Made by a program: the position numbers and the translations under genes. A DNA stretch of 64,000 nucleotides, from NCBI RefSeq assembly GCF_003691585.1, contig NZ_CP033169.1, forward strand, positions 1,488,001 through 1,552,000, read 5' to 3'. The notes beneath the pieces were generated by a model, which saw only the letters and a list, made by a program, of their open reading frames with translations, ran no database searches and was not told the DNA's origin. This stretch comes from Biomaibacter acetigenes (GTDB lineage: Bacteria > Bacillota > Thermosediminibacteria > Thermosediminibacterales > Tepidanaerobacteraceae). Below are positions 56,695 to 64,000 of the stretch, piece after piece (the first letter of the stretch is position 1; every line of letters begins with the position of its first letter).

Positions 56695-56716
56695 AGAGTG
56701 GGTTTTTTCCCACTCT
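56695..56716 (+). other. hairpin in the rimP-nusA operon leader
   Basis: AGAGTGGG (56695-56702) pairs perfectly with CCCACTCT (56709-56716) around a T6 loop, followed by TTTAATATTATAAAAT. The U-tract is short, so it might act as a weak attenuator. NusA autoregulates its operon in other bacteria; relevance here is only a guess. Confidence 0.5.
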
Positions 56717-56763
56717 TTAATATTATAAAATATCCCTGAATCCCAGATAAAGGTGGTGATAAT

Positions 56764-57218
56764 ATGATAAATGAAAGAGTCATGAAAAACCTGGAGAAAA
56801 TAGGCCGGGATGCGGTAGAAAAAAGGAATTTTGAACTGGTGGATGTAGAGTTTGTAAAAGAAGCCGGTCACTGGTATCTTCGATATTACATTGATAAAGA
56901 GGGCGGAATCACCATAGACGATTGCCAGTTGGTGAGTGAAGATATAAGCAGGCAACTGGATATTACTGATCCCATACCTTACAGCTATATTCTCGAAGTA
57001 TCTTCACCGGGTATAGAAAGGCCGCTTAAAAACGATAGGGATTTTTCAAAAGCAGTAGGTTCTATGGTGGAAATTAAGACTTATGAACCTTTTGAAAATA
57101 AAAGATATTCAGCGGTATTTTAAAAGATTTTTCGGAAGGAATCGTAACAGTTGAAGATAAAAAGGTTTTTAAAATACCAAAGGACAGCATATCATCGGCT
57201 AAAATGAAATTTGAATAG
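56764..57218 (+). CDS. rimP: ribosome maturation factor RimP, one frameshift
   Basis: Assists 30S assembly. The core VDVEFVKEAGHWYLRYYIDKEGGITIDDCQLVSEDISRQLD and LEVSSPGIERPLKNDRDF is clear. The frame stops at 57123, but a one-base shift at the T4 run just before it yields LKDFSEGIVTVEDKKVFKIPKDSISSAKMKFE to a TAG at 57218. With one added T it is about 151 residues, the family norm. The ATG follows AAAGGTGGTGA. Confidence 0.9.
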
Positions 57219-57233
57219 AGCGGGGAGTGAATA

Positions 57234-58279
57234 ATGAATATAGAATTTATTGAAGCTATAGAGCAGCTGGAAAAGGAAAAGGGAATTTCAAAGGAACTCT
57301 TGCTTGAAGCCCTGGAAGCATCACTTATTTCAGCTTACAAAAAGAATTACGGATCAGCACAAAATGTAGCTGTAAATATTGACAGGGATACCGGAGAAGT
57401 TAAAGTTTTTTCCAAAAAAACGGTCACCAATGATGTAAAAGATCCTCTTCTTGAGATAGATATAGAGGAAGCTTCTACCTTGTATCCAACAGCCAAAATC
57501 GGAGATGTAATATCCGTAGAGGTTACGCCGAGGAAATTTGGAAGGATAGCAGCCCAGACCGCCAAACAGGTCGTGATGCAGAGGATTAGGGAAGCTGAAC
57601 GGAATATTATTTATGAAGAATTTTCCGGCAGGGAGACCGATATAGTTACGGGTGTGGTCCAGAGGTTTGACAAGAAAAATATAATAATAGATCTGGGTAA
57701 AATAGAAGTGGTGCTGCCTCCCAATGAGCAAATCCCAACAGAAAACTATAACCAGGGGGACAGAATCAAGGTTTATATTCTTGAGGTCAAAAAGACCACC
57801 AAGGGTCCTCAGATTACAGTTTCCAGATCTCATCCCGGCCTTGTTAAACGGCTTTTTGAACTGGAAGTGCCGGAAATTTTTGAGGGGGTCGTGGAGATTA
57901 AAGGCATAGCCAGGGAAGCGGGTTCGCGCACCAAAATAGCGGTCTACTCCAAAAATGAGAATGTGGACCCTGTAGGTTCATGCGTGGGCCCTAAAGGAAC
58001 GAGGGTGCAAGCCGTAGTTGAAGAGCTAAAGGGTGAAAAAATAGATATAATAAAATGGGATAAGAATATTTCTACCTTTATTTCCAATTCATTGAGTCCG
58101 GCCAGGGTTTTAGAGGTGGCTATCGAGGAGAACAATAAAATCGCCCGCGTTACAGTGGCTGAAAACCAACTGTCCCTTGCAATAGGAAAGGAAGGCCAGA
58201 ATGCCAGGCTGGCGGCTAAACTTACTGGCTGGAAAATAGATATAAAAGTGAGAATACAAGAGGGGATGAAAGTGCCTAA
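57234..58279 (+). CDS. nusA: transcription termination/antitermination factor NusA
   Basis: RNA-polymerase-binding factor. The N-terminal domain (FIEAIEQLEKEKGISKELLLEALEASLISAYKKNYG) is followed by S1 and two KH domains (DPVGSCVGPKGTRVQAVVEELKGEKIDIIKW; NQLSLAIGKEGQNARLAAKLTGWKIDIK). In the given sequence the frame continues straight into YlxR (to 58535). Adding one A at the A4 run 58244-58247 instead gives the usual ending IDIKSENTRGDESA and a TAA at 58279, for about 348 residues. I prefer two separate genes. Confidence 0.9.
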
Positions 58280-58535
58280 AAAAATTCCTCAGCGCATGTG
58301 TCTGGGATGCAGACAAATGAAACCCAAAAAAGAGTTGACGAGAATAGTAAGGACTGTCGATGGAAAAATAGAAGTGGACCCTACAGGCAAAAAGTCCGGT
58401 AGGGGAGCTTATGTTTGCAAAGACCCCAAATGTCTCGAAATAGCTCTTAAAGAAGAACGGTTATCAAAAGCGCTGGATACTAGTGTTTCAAAGGAAACCA
58501 TCAATCGGCTCAAGGAGGACTTAAGCAAGATATGA
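58266..58535 (+). CDS. ylxR: YlxR family RNA-binding protein
   Basis: Small DUF448 protein always encoded between nusA and ylxQ in Firmicutes. The 89 residues include KKIPQRMCLGCRQMKPKKELTRIVRTVDGKIEVDPTGKKSGRGAYVCKDPKCLEIALK, with the conserved GRGAY element. The start could be the ATG at 58266 or the GTG at 58272, just after AGAGGGG. As printed, the sequence is fused in frame to nusA, probably through a missing base. The stop overlaps ylxQ. Confidence 0.87.
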   Translation: MKVPKKIPQRMCLGCRQMKPKKELTRIVRTVDGKIEVDPTGKKSGRGAYVCKDPKCLEIALKEERLSKALDTSVSKETINRLKEDLSKI

Positions 58536-58876
58536 AACCTTCCGATGTTCTCTCCCTTTTGGGTATTTCCCAGAAGTCAAGAAAGCTTGTATCCGGTCAG
58601 GATAGTGTCGAAAGGGCAATTATTTCTAAACGGGTTTTTTTAATAATTGTATCCGAGGACTCCTCGGATAATACAAAAAAAAGATTCTCAAACATGGCAA
58701 ACAGTAGGAACATACCAGTGGTTGTTTGGGGAAATGCGCGTGATTTGGGAAAATCTATAGGGAAAGAAGAACGAAAGGTTTTAGGCTTAACTGACAGAGG
58801 TTTGGCATATGAGATATACAGACGTTTAAAATCTTTAACGGGGGTGGGGGATATTGAACAAACTGAGAGTATATGA
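58532..58876 (+). CDS. ylxQ: L7Ae-family ribosomal-type protein YlxQ
   Basis: A 114-residue protein of the L7Ae/L30e fold that recognises kink-turn RNA. Motifs are [22 protein letters not shown] and a hydrophobic core [18 protein letters not shown]. The usual nusA-ylxR-ylxQ-infB order is kept. ATGA overlap with ylxR. The end overlaps infB by 23 bases. Confidence 0.88.
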   Translation: MKPSDVLSLLGISQKSRKLVSGQDSVERAIISKRVFLIIVSEDSSDNTKKRFSNMANSRNIPVVVWGNARDLGKSIGKEERKVLGLTDRGLAYEIYRRLKSLTGVGDIEQTESI

Positions 58877-60851
58877 ACTGGCCAAACAATTAGGCGTTTC
58901 TAGCAAAAAATTGATATCAATTTTAGAAGATCTTGGCATTATCGTAAAAAACCATATGAGCACTATAGAAGACGATACAGCCCAACTGATAGTGGACATA
59001 ATCAATGAAGAAAACGGCAAGGGAAAGTCAAAAGCAAATAAAACGGAAGGTGTATCGGGTACAGAAAAACCCAATAAAAAGGATGAGGAAATTCCTGCGC
59101 CAAAGAAAAAAGTTATTACTATTCCTGACAAGATAAGTGTTAAGGAACTTGGAAAGACCATCAATATAGAACCGGTGCAAATAATAAAAAAACTTATGGA
59201 TTTCGGCTTAATGGTAAATATTAACGCCGAGATAGATTTTGAATCGGCTAAAAAATTAATTGAAGAATTCGGATTTGAAGCAGAACAGGAAAAAAAGCAA
59301 TATATAGACGAACAGCCTGAAGAAGATGAGGACACCGGAGACAAGAAACCAAGGCCTCCTGTGGTAACAGTCATGGGTCATGTCGACCATGGTAAAACCT
59401 CTCTTCTTGATGCCATAAGGCAGACAAATGTAACTGCCCACGAAGCAGGGGGTATTACCCAGCATATCGGTGCGTCCCAGGTTGAAGTCAACGGAAAAAG
59501 CATCGTATTTTTAGACACTCCCGGGCACGAAGCCTTTACGGCCATGAGGGCACGGGGGGCGAAAGTGACGGATATAGCCATTCTGGTGGTTGCCGCCGAT
59601 GACGGTGTCATGCCCCAGACGGTGGAAGCTATAAACCATGCAAAAGCAGCAGGCGTACCTATAATAGTAGCAGTAAACAAGATAGATAAACCTGATGCTA
59701 ATCCTGAAAGAGTAAAACAGCAACTGGCGGAATATAACCTTATTCCGGAAGAATGGGGTGGAGATACTATATTCGTAAATGTGTCGGCCAAGACCAAAAC
59801 CGGAATTGACCAACTTCTGGAAATGATATTACTGGTGGCCGAAATGGCGGAACTAAAGGCCAATTATACTTCCAGGGCTAAAGGCGTCATCATTGAGGCA
59901 AAGTTAGACAAGGGCCGCGGACCGGTAGCCACGGTTCTGGTTCAAAAGGGTACATTAAAGGTGGGTAACGGTGTGGTGGCAGGCACTGCCTATGGAAAGA
60001 TAAGAGCTTTATTCGATTCCCGCGGCAAAAAGATAAAATCGGCCGGGCCATCCATACCCGTAGAAGTCCTGGGATTATCGGAGGTACCCAATGCGGGTGA
60101 TATCTTAAGAGCGGTGGCAAATGAAAAAGAGGCAAAAGCAATTGCTGAAAGCAAAAAGATGGTTCAAAAAGAAACAGAATTTGCCACACCGCAGAAAATA
60201 TCGTTGAATCAATTGTTTGAAAAGATGCAAAAGGGCGAAGTAAAGGAGTTAAATATAATATTAAAAGCGGATGTCCAGGGTTCTATAGAAGCCTTAAAGC
60301 AGGCGCTGGAGAAGTGCTCCACCAATGAAGTGCAGGTTAAAATAATACACGGTGGTGTCGGTGCAATAAATGAAAGCGACGTAATGCTGGCGGCGGCATC
60401 CAACGCGATTATTATAGGTTTTAATGTGAGGCCGGATTCCAATGCGAAAAAAATCGCGGAAAAAGAACACATCGATATAAGAACTTACAGGATTATCTAT
60501 GATGTGATAGATGACATACAGTCAGCCATGAAAGGTATGCTTGAACCAGAGTTTGAAGAAGTTGTCCTCGGAAGGGCAGAAGTGAGGGCACTGTTCAAGG
60601 TCCCCACCATAGGTGTGGTGGCTGGATGTTTTGTCACAGAAGGTAAAATCACCAGAAACGCAAGCATAAGGGTGCTTCGCCAGGGAGTTGTAGTCCACGA
60701 AGGTAAAATAGCTTCCCTTAAACGTTTCAAAGACGATGTCAGGGAAGTGGTAAGCGGTTATGAATGCGGTATAGGCCTGGAAAAATTTAATGATATCAAG
60801 GAACAGGATGTGCTGGAAGCTTTTATTATGAAAGCAGTAGAAAGACAATAG
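58854..60851 (+). CDS. infB: translation initiation factor IF-2
   Basis: GTPase that places initiator tRNA. The N-terminal IF2_N domain [25 protein letters not shown] and a second copy ([25 protein letters not shown]) precede the G domain: [31 protein letters not shown] and NKIDKPDAN. Domains II-IV follow. Length is 665 residues, a compact form with a short linker. The TTG at 58854 follows GGGGGTGGGGG. Confidence 0.97.
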   Translation: MNKLRVYELAKQLGVSSKKLISILEDLGIIVKNHMSTIEDDTAQLIVDIINEENGKGKSKANKTEGVSGTEKPNKKDEEIPAPKKKVITIPDKISVKELGKTINIEPVQIIKKLMDFGLMVNINAEIDFESAKKLIEEFGFEAEQEKKQYIDEQPEEDEDTGDKKPRPPVVTVMGHVDHGKTSLLDAIRQTNVTAHEAGGITQHIGASQVEVNGKSIVFLDTPGHEAFTAMRARGAKVTDIAILVVAADDGVMPQTVEAINHAKAAGVPIIVAVNKIDKPDANPERVKQQLAEYNLIPEEWGGDTIFVNVSAKTKTGIDQLLEMILLVAEMAELKANYTSRAKGVIIEAKLDKGRGPVATVLVQKGTLKVGNGVVAGTAYGKIRALFDSRGKKIKSAGPSIPVEVLGLSEVPNAGDILRAVANEKEAKAIAESKKMVQKETEFATPQKISLNQLFEKMQKGEVKELNIILKADVQGSIEALKQALEKCSTNEVQVKIIHGGVGAINESDVMLAAASNAIIIGFNVRPDSNAKKIAEKEHIDIRTYRIIYDVIDDIQSAMKGMLEPEFEEVVLGRAEVRALFKVPTIGVVAGCFVTEGKITRNASIRVLRQGVVVHEGKIASLKRFKDDVREVVSGYECGIGLEKFNDIKEQDVLEAFIMKAVERQ

Positions 60852-60873
60852 GTATTTTGGGGAGGCTTAGAAA

Positions 60874-61245
60874 GTGGAATTTTCTCGCAGTGAACGGGTG
60901 GCTGAAGAGATAAAAAAAGCTGCCAGTCAGATAATCAATAATGAGATTAAAGATCCACGGGTTTCCGGATTGATTTCAGTGACCAAAGTCGAAATGACAA
61001 AAGATCTGCGTCATGCTAAAATTTTTCTCAGCATTTACGGTGAAGAATCCGAAAAACAAAAAGTCTTTGAGGGTCTAAAAAATGCTGAAGGTTTTATCAG
61101 GAAAGAGCTGGCCCATAGGGTAAGGATGAAGTTTATCCCCGAAATTTCTTTTAAAATAGATGAGTCTATTGAATACGGTATCCATATATATAAATTACTG
61201 GAAGAAGTTCAAAAGCAAGAAGACAATGGAAATGAGGACCGATAA
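60874..61245 (+). CDS. rbfA: ribosome-binding factor A
   Basis: Cold-shock and 16S maturation factor with a KH-like fold. Motifs are RSERVAEEIKKAASQIINNEIKDPRVSGLISVTKVEMTKDLRHAKIFLSIYG and RKELAHRVRMKFIPEISFKIDESIEYG. Length is 123 residues. The GTG start follows GGGGAGG. Confidence 0.96.
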   Translation: MEFSRSERVAEEIKKAASQIINNEIKDPRVSGLISVTKVEMTKDLRHAKIFLSIYGEESEKQKVFEGLKNAEGFIRKELAHRVRMKFIPEISFKIDESIEYGIHIYKLLEEVQKQEDNGNEDR

Positions 61246-61247
61246 AA

Positions 61248-62219
61248 ATGGATTTTTCAGCACTGGAGAACATCCTGACAGATTATGATTCTTTTGTTGT
61301 AACTTCCCATATCATACCCGATGGGGACAGTATCGGTTCAGTTCTTGCCATGACACTGGCACTTCGAAGGGCTGGCAAAAACGCAACTGCCGTGGTTCGG
61401 GACGAAGTGCCCCGCAAGTACAGTTTTTTACCAGGTGCAGGGGATATAAAAAGATATTTCAAAGGAAAATGTGATGTGATCATATCTCTTGACTGCGGTG
61501 ATGAGGAAAGATTGGGGTTTGACAGTAAATTAAAAACTTACGCGGGAGTGGTTGTAAATATTGACCACCATAAAAGCAATTCACTTTTTGGAGATATCAA
61601 TATTATAGAAAGCCAGGCTTCCTCTGTGGGAGAGATAATATACCATGTAATAAAGAATATGACAAATATTGATTTGGATATTGCTCAATGCCTGTATACC
61701 TCAATTATAACAGATACCGGTTCTATCCGGTATTCCAACTCCACGCCGTCCTGTCTCAGAATTCTTGCGGAGTTGATTGAAGCGGGAGTCAAACCCGATT
61801 TTATGAGCCGGCAGATATTCGAAAAAAGAAGCATAGAGTCAGTAAATTTAATTAAACTATCCCTTGGTACTCTGGAATTATTCGACAATGGCAGGATCGC
61901 CACTATTTCTATAACAAAGGAAATTATGGAGAAATCAGGGGCAAGGGAAGAAGACACCGATGGAATAATCAATTATGCCAGAGAAATAGAAGGTGTCGAG
62001 GTTGCTGTTTTGTTTAAAGAAAAAGAGGAGCAGTCGGTAAAGGTTGGTTTTAGATCCAACGAATGGGTGGATGTCAGTAAAATAGCCGAGGAATTTGGTG
62101 GGGGCGGTCATCTGAGGGCATCGGGATGCACTTTAGAGGTACCTCTTGATGAAGCCCGGGACCGGGTTTTAAACTCCGTAAAAAAATATTTAGCGGGGGA
62201 AAGAGCTTGGATGGAATAA
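61248..62219 (+). CDS. nrnA: bifunctional oligoribonuclease/PAP phosphatase NrnA
   Basis: DHH-family phosphoesterase that degrades nanoRNA and 3'-phosphoadenosine 5'-phosphate. The catalytic motifs are TSHIIPDGDSIGS, SLDCGDEERLG and NIDHHKSN. The C-terminal DHHA1 domain has the GGGGHLRASGC motif. Length is 323 residues. Two bases after rbfA; overlaps truB. Linear pGpG, the product of c-di-GMP breakdown, is a typical substrate of such enzymes. Confidence 0.94.
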   Translation: MDFSALENILTDYDSFVVTSHIIPDGDSIGSVLAMTLALRRAGKNATAVVRDEVPRKYSFLPGAGDIKRYFKGKCDVIISLDCGDEERLGFDSKLKTYAGVVVNIDHHKSNSLFGDINIIESQASSVGEIIYHVIKNMTNIDLDIAQCLYTSIITDTGSIRYSNSTPSCLRILAELIEAGVKPDFMSRQIFEKRSIESVNLIKLSLGTLELFDNGRIATISITKEIMEKSGAREEDTDGIINYAREIEGVEVAVLFKEKEEQSVKVGFRSNEWVDVSKIAEEFGGGGHLRASGCTLEVPLDEARDRVLNSVKKYLAGERAWME

Positions 62220-63088
62220 TAAATGTCTTAAAGCCGCCAGGTATGACTTCCCATGATGTGGTAGCTTATTTACGAAGACTTTTTCAAATTAAGAAAATCG
62301 GCCACGGGGGGACTCTGGATCCGGCAGCGGCAGGGGTGCTTCCTTTATTTATTGGCAGAGCTACTAAAGCCATTGAATTTTTTAGCGAGACCGATAAGGA
62401 ATATGTGGCTGAAATGGTACTGGGAATTACCACCGATACCGGAGACTCCGAAGGAAATATTCTGAGCACACGGCAAGTAAATGTTGATATTGACAGGATA
62501 AATCATGTTTTCACGAAATTCGTGGGCAAAATAGAACAGATACCCCCGATGTATTCTGCTGTACATTATCATGGTAAAAAGCTGTATGAACTGGCCCGGC
62601 ATGGTATGACGGTTGAAAGAAAACCCAGGACCGTGGAAATCAAATCTCTCGAGCTTATTTATTTTAAAGACAATATTGTAACTTTTAGGACTACCTGTTC
62701 GAAAGGGACATATATAAGGACTTTATGTGAAGATATTGGCCAACATTTAGAGTGCGGAGCGTTTCTTTCATGTCTCGTCAGGACTAGAGCGGGATTGTTT
62801 TATATAGATAAATCTTATACCATAGAAGAAATTCAGCAAAATGTGTCCAATAATGCTATGGATAAAATGATAATTCCCATTGACGAAGGCATGGCTCACC
62901 TGCCCGCCATTGAGCTCCCGGCGATGGAAAAGAATAATTTTTCCAGGGGCAGAGTCTTATATTATGATTTTGACCATGAGTTAAATGGTTTTATAAGAGT
63001 ATATTCCGGCGGAATATTTATCGGAATAGCAAAGGTTGAGATACAAAATCAGAAAAGCTGTATACGCCTTGTAAAAACTTTTTTTTAG
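62207..63088 (+). CDS. truB: tRNA pseudouridine-55 synthase TruB
   Basis: Makes pseudouridine at position 55 of tRNA. The catalytic Asp is in KIGHGGTLDPAAAGVLPLFIGRATK. Other motifs are NVLKPPGMTSHDVV, PPMYSAVHYHGKKLYELAR, VTFRTTCSKGTYIRTLCEDIG and SCLVRTRAGLF. The usual GHTGTLDP is GHGGTLDP here. Length is 293 residues. The TTG start at 62207 follows GCGGGGGA. Confidence 0.96.
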   Translation: MDGIINVLKPPGMTSHDVVAYLRRLFQIKKIGHGGTLDPAAAGVLPLFIGRATKAIEFFSETDKEYVAEMVLGITTDTGDSEGNILSTRQVNVDIDRINHVFTKFVGKIEQIPPMYSAVHYHGKKLYELARHGMTVERKPRTVEIKSLELIYFKDNIVTFRTTCSKGTYIRTLCEDIGQHLECGAFLSCLVRTRAGLFYIDKSYTIEEIQQNVSNNAMDKMIIPIDEGMAHLPAIELPAMEKNNFSRGRVLYYDFDHELNGFIRVYSGGIFIGIAKVEIQNQKSCIRLVKTFF

Positions 63089-63101
63089 GATAGGGGAAAA
63101 T

Positions 63102-64000
63102 ATGAAAATATACCGAGAACTGCTGACTATTAATTTATCCGGCCCCACGGCTTGCGGTTTGGGGAATTTTGACGGCGTACATCTGGGCCATCAAAGATTG
63201 ATAAAGGAACTATTAAAACAGGCAAGGATAAAAAGTCTGGAGTCCACCATACTGACCTTTGAACCACACCCTTCGAAGATTTTAAATCCTGATAAAGCTG
63301 ATCCCCTTATAATGACTCTTAAACAAAAAGAAAATGTCATTAAATCATTTGGCATCAATAATCTCATTCTTACCCCATTTACACGGGATTTTTCAAAGAT
63401 CGACTATAAAGATTTCATATACGATATCCTGATAAAAAAATGTCAGGCTAAAACGATTGTCGTAGGGTTCGACTATAGATTTGGAAACGGGGGTGCAGGC
63501 ACCGCACATATTTTGAAGGAGATTTGCGCTAAAGAAGGAATCGAGACCATAATCATACCTCCCGTTACTTATGAGGGAAAAATCGTAAGCAGCACCCTCA
63601 TAAGGTCTTTAATCAAGGAGGGCGATGTAAAAAAGGCCGGGGAATTTATGGCAAGGCCTTTTAGCATAGATGGCATTGTAGTATATGGTGATGCATTGGG
63701 AAGAAAACTGGGATTCCCCACGGCAAATATGTCTTATTCGCCGGATATAATACTGCCGGCAAAAGGAGTGTATGCTGTGAGGGTTGTATGGCAGGGCAGT
63801 ATATTAAAAGGTGTCGCAAATATAGGCACAAAACCAACTTTTAATAAAAATCAAACCACATTAGAGGTGCATATTTTTAATTTTAATAAACAGATATATG
63901 GAGAAACACTGGAAGTCATATTTGTGGAAAAAATACGCGATGAAATAAAATTTGACAGTGTTTCGGAGTTAATAAATCAGGTGAGGAAAGACTTCGCCAG
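63102..64000 (+). CDS. ribF: bifunctional riboflavin kinase/FAD synthetase, 3' end outside window
   Basis: Makes FMN and FAD. The adenylyltransferase half has GLGNFDGVHLGHQRLI and the motif VVGFDYRFGNGGAG, and ISSTLIRSLI-like VSSTLIRSLIKEGDV. The riboflavin-kinase half has GDALGRKLGFPTANMS and KGVYAVRVVW. About 299 codons are visible with no stop, so roughly the last ten residues are cut off. The ATG follows AGGGGA. Last gene seen in the rimP-nusA operon. Confidence 0.95.
   Translation, partial: MKIYRELLTINLSGPTACGLGNFDGVHLGHQRLIKELLKQARIKSLESTILTFEPHPSKILNPDKADPLIMTLKQKENVIKSFGINNLILTPFTRDFSKIDYKDFIYDILIKKCQAKTIVVGFDYRFGNGGAGTAHILKEICAKEGIETIIIPPVTYEGKIVSSTLIRSLIKEGDVKKAGEFMARPFSIDGIVVYGDALGRKLGFPTANMSYSPDIILPAKGVYAVRVVWQGSILKGVANIGTKPTFNKNQTTLEVHIFNFNKQIYGETLEVIFVEKIRDEIKFDSVSELINQVRKDFA

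Overview
The window looks like a chromosomal stretch of an anaerobic low-GC Firmicute of the class Clostridia, perhaps in or near the Thermoanaerobacterales/Thermosediminibacterales. The reasons are strong AGGAGG-type ribosome binding sites, many TTG starts, a T-box leader, CodY, a C-family PolC, SigD-type flagellar regulation and the topA-trmFO-codV-hslVU-codY-flagellar gene order. The exact genus cannot be read from the sequence. Every gene I can support lies on the + strand.

Region 1 (1-6.7 kb): the 3' part of topA, then trmFO, xerC/codV, hslV, hslU and codY, closed by a terminator. Region 2 (6.7-36.5 kb) is a near-complete flagellar/chemotaxis operon. It opens with a cyclic-di-GMP-I riboswitch and intrinsic terminator and runs flgB-flgC-fliE-fliF-fliG-fliH-fliI-fliJ-motE-fliK-flgD-(TIGR02530-like)-flgE-flbD-motA-motB-fliL-fliM-fliY-cheY-fliO-fliP-fliQ-fliR-flhB-flhA-flhF-flhG-pilZ-cheA-cheW-cheC-cheD-sigD-DUF342-small basic protein. 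It encodes the basal body, export gate, motor, switch, a chemotaxis core with CheC/CheD adaptation, and the sigma factor for late genes. Cyclic di-GMP could act twice: on transcription through the riboswitch and on the motor through the PilZ protein.

Region 3 (36.6-41.3 kb): iscR-iscS-iscU-mnmA (Fe-S assembly and tRNA 2-thiolation), then a small zinc-ribbon protein, a YtxH-like peptide and an AI-2E-family permease. Region 4 (41.3-44.5 kb): rpsB-tsf, pyrH, frr and a small unknown ORF, with leader and intercistronic hairpins. Region 5 (44.5-48.2 kb): uppS, cdsA, a YtvI-like permease and rseP. Each of these four reads through several frameshifts although its motifs are intact, so this stretch most likely has poor base accuracy rather than true pseudogenes. 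dxr, often found here, is absent.

Region 6 (48.2-56.6 kb): ispG, a proline-type T-box leader with an archaeal/eukaryotic-type proS, a GT2 glycosyltransferase, an MgtC-like protein and polC (one frameshift). Region 7 (56.6-64 kb): the nusA operon rimP-nusA-ylxR-ylxQ-infB-rbfA-nrnA-truB-ribF, with ribF cut by the window end. Isolated one-base deletions also affect hslV, flhF, polC, rimP and the nusA/ylxR junction. I found no mobile element, CRISPR array, tRNA or rRNA, and no convincing undescribed system. The most interesting biology is the c-di-GMP-gated flagellar operon.
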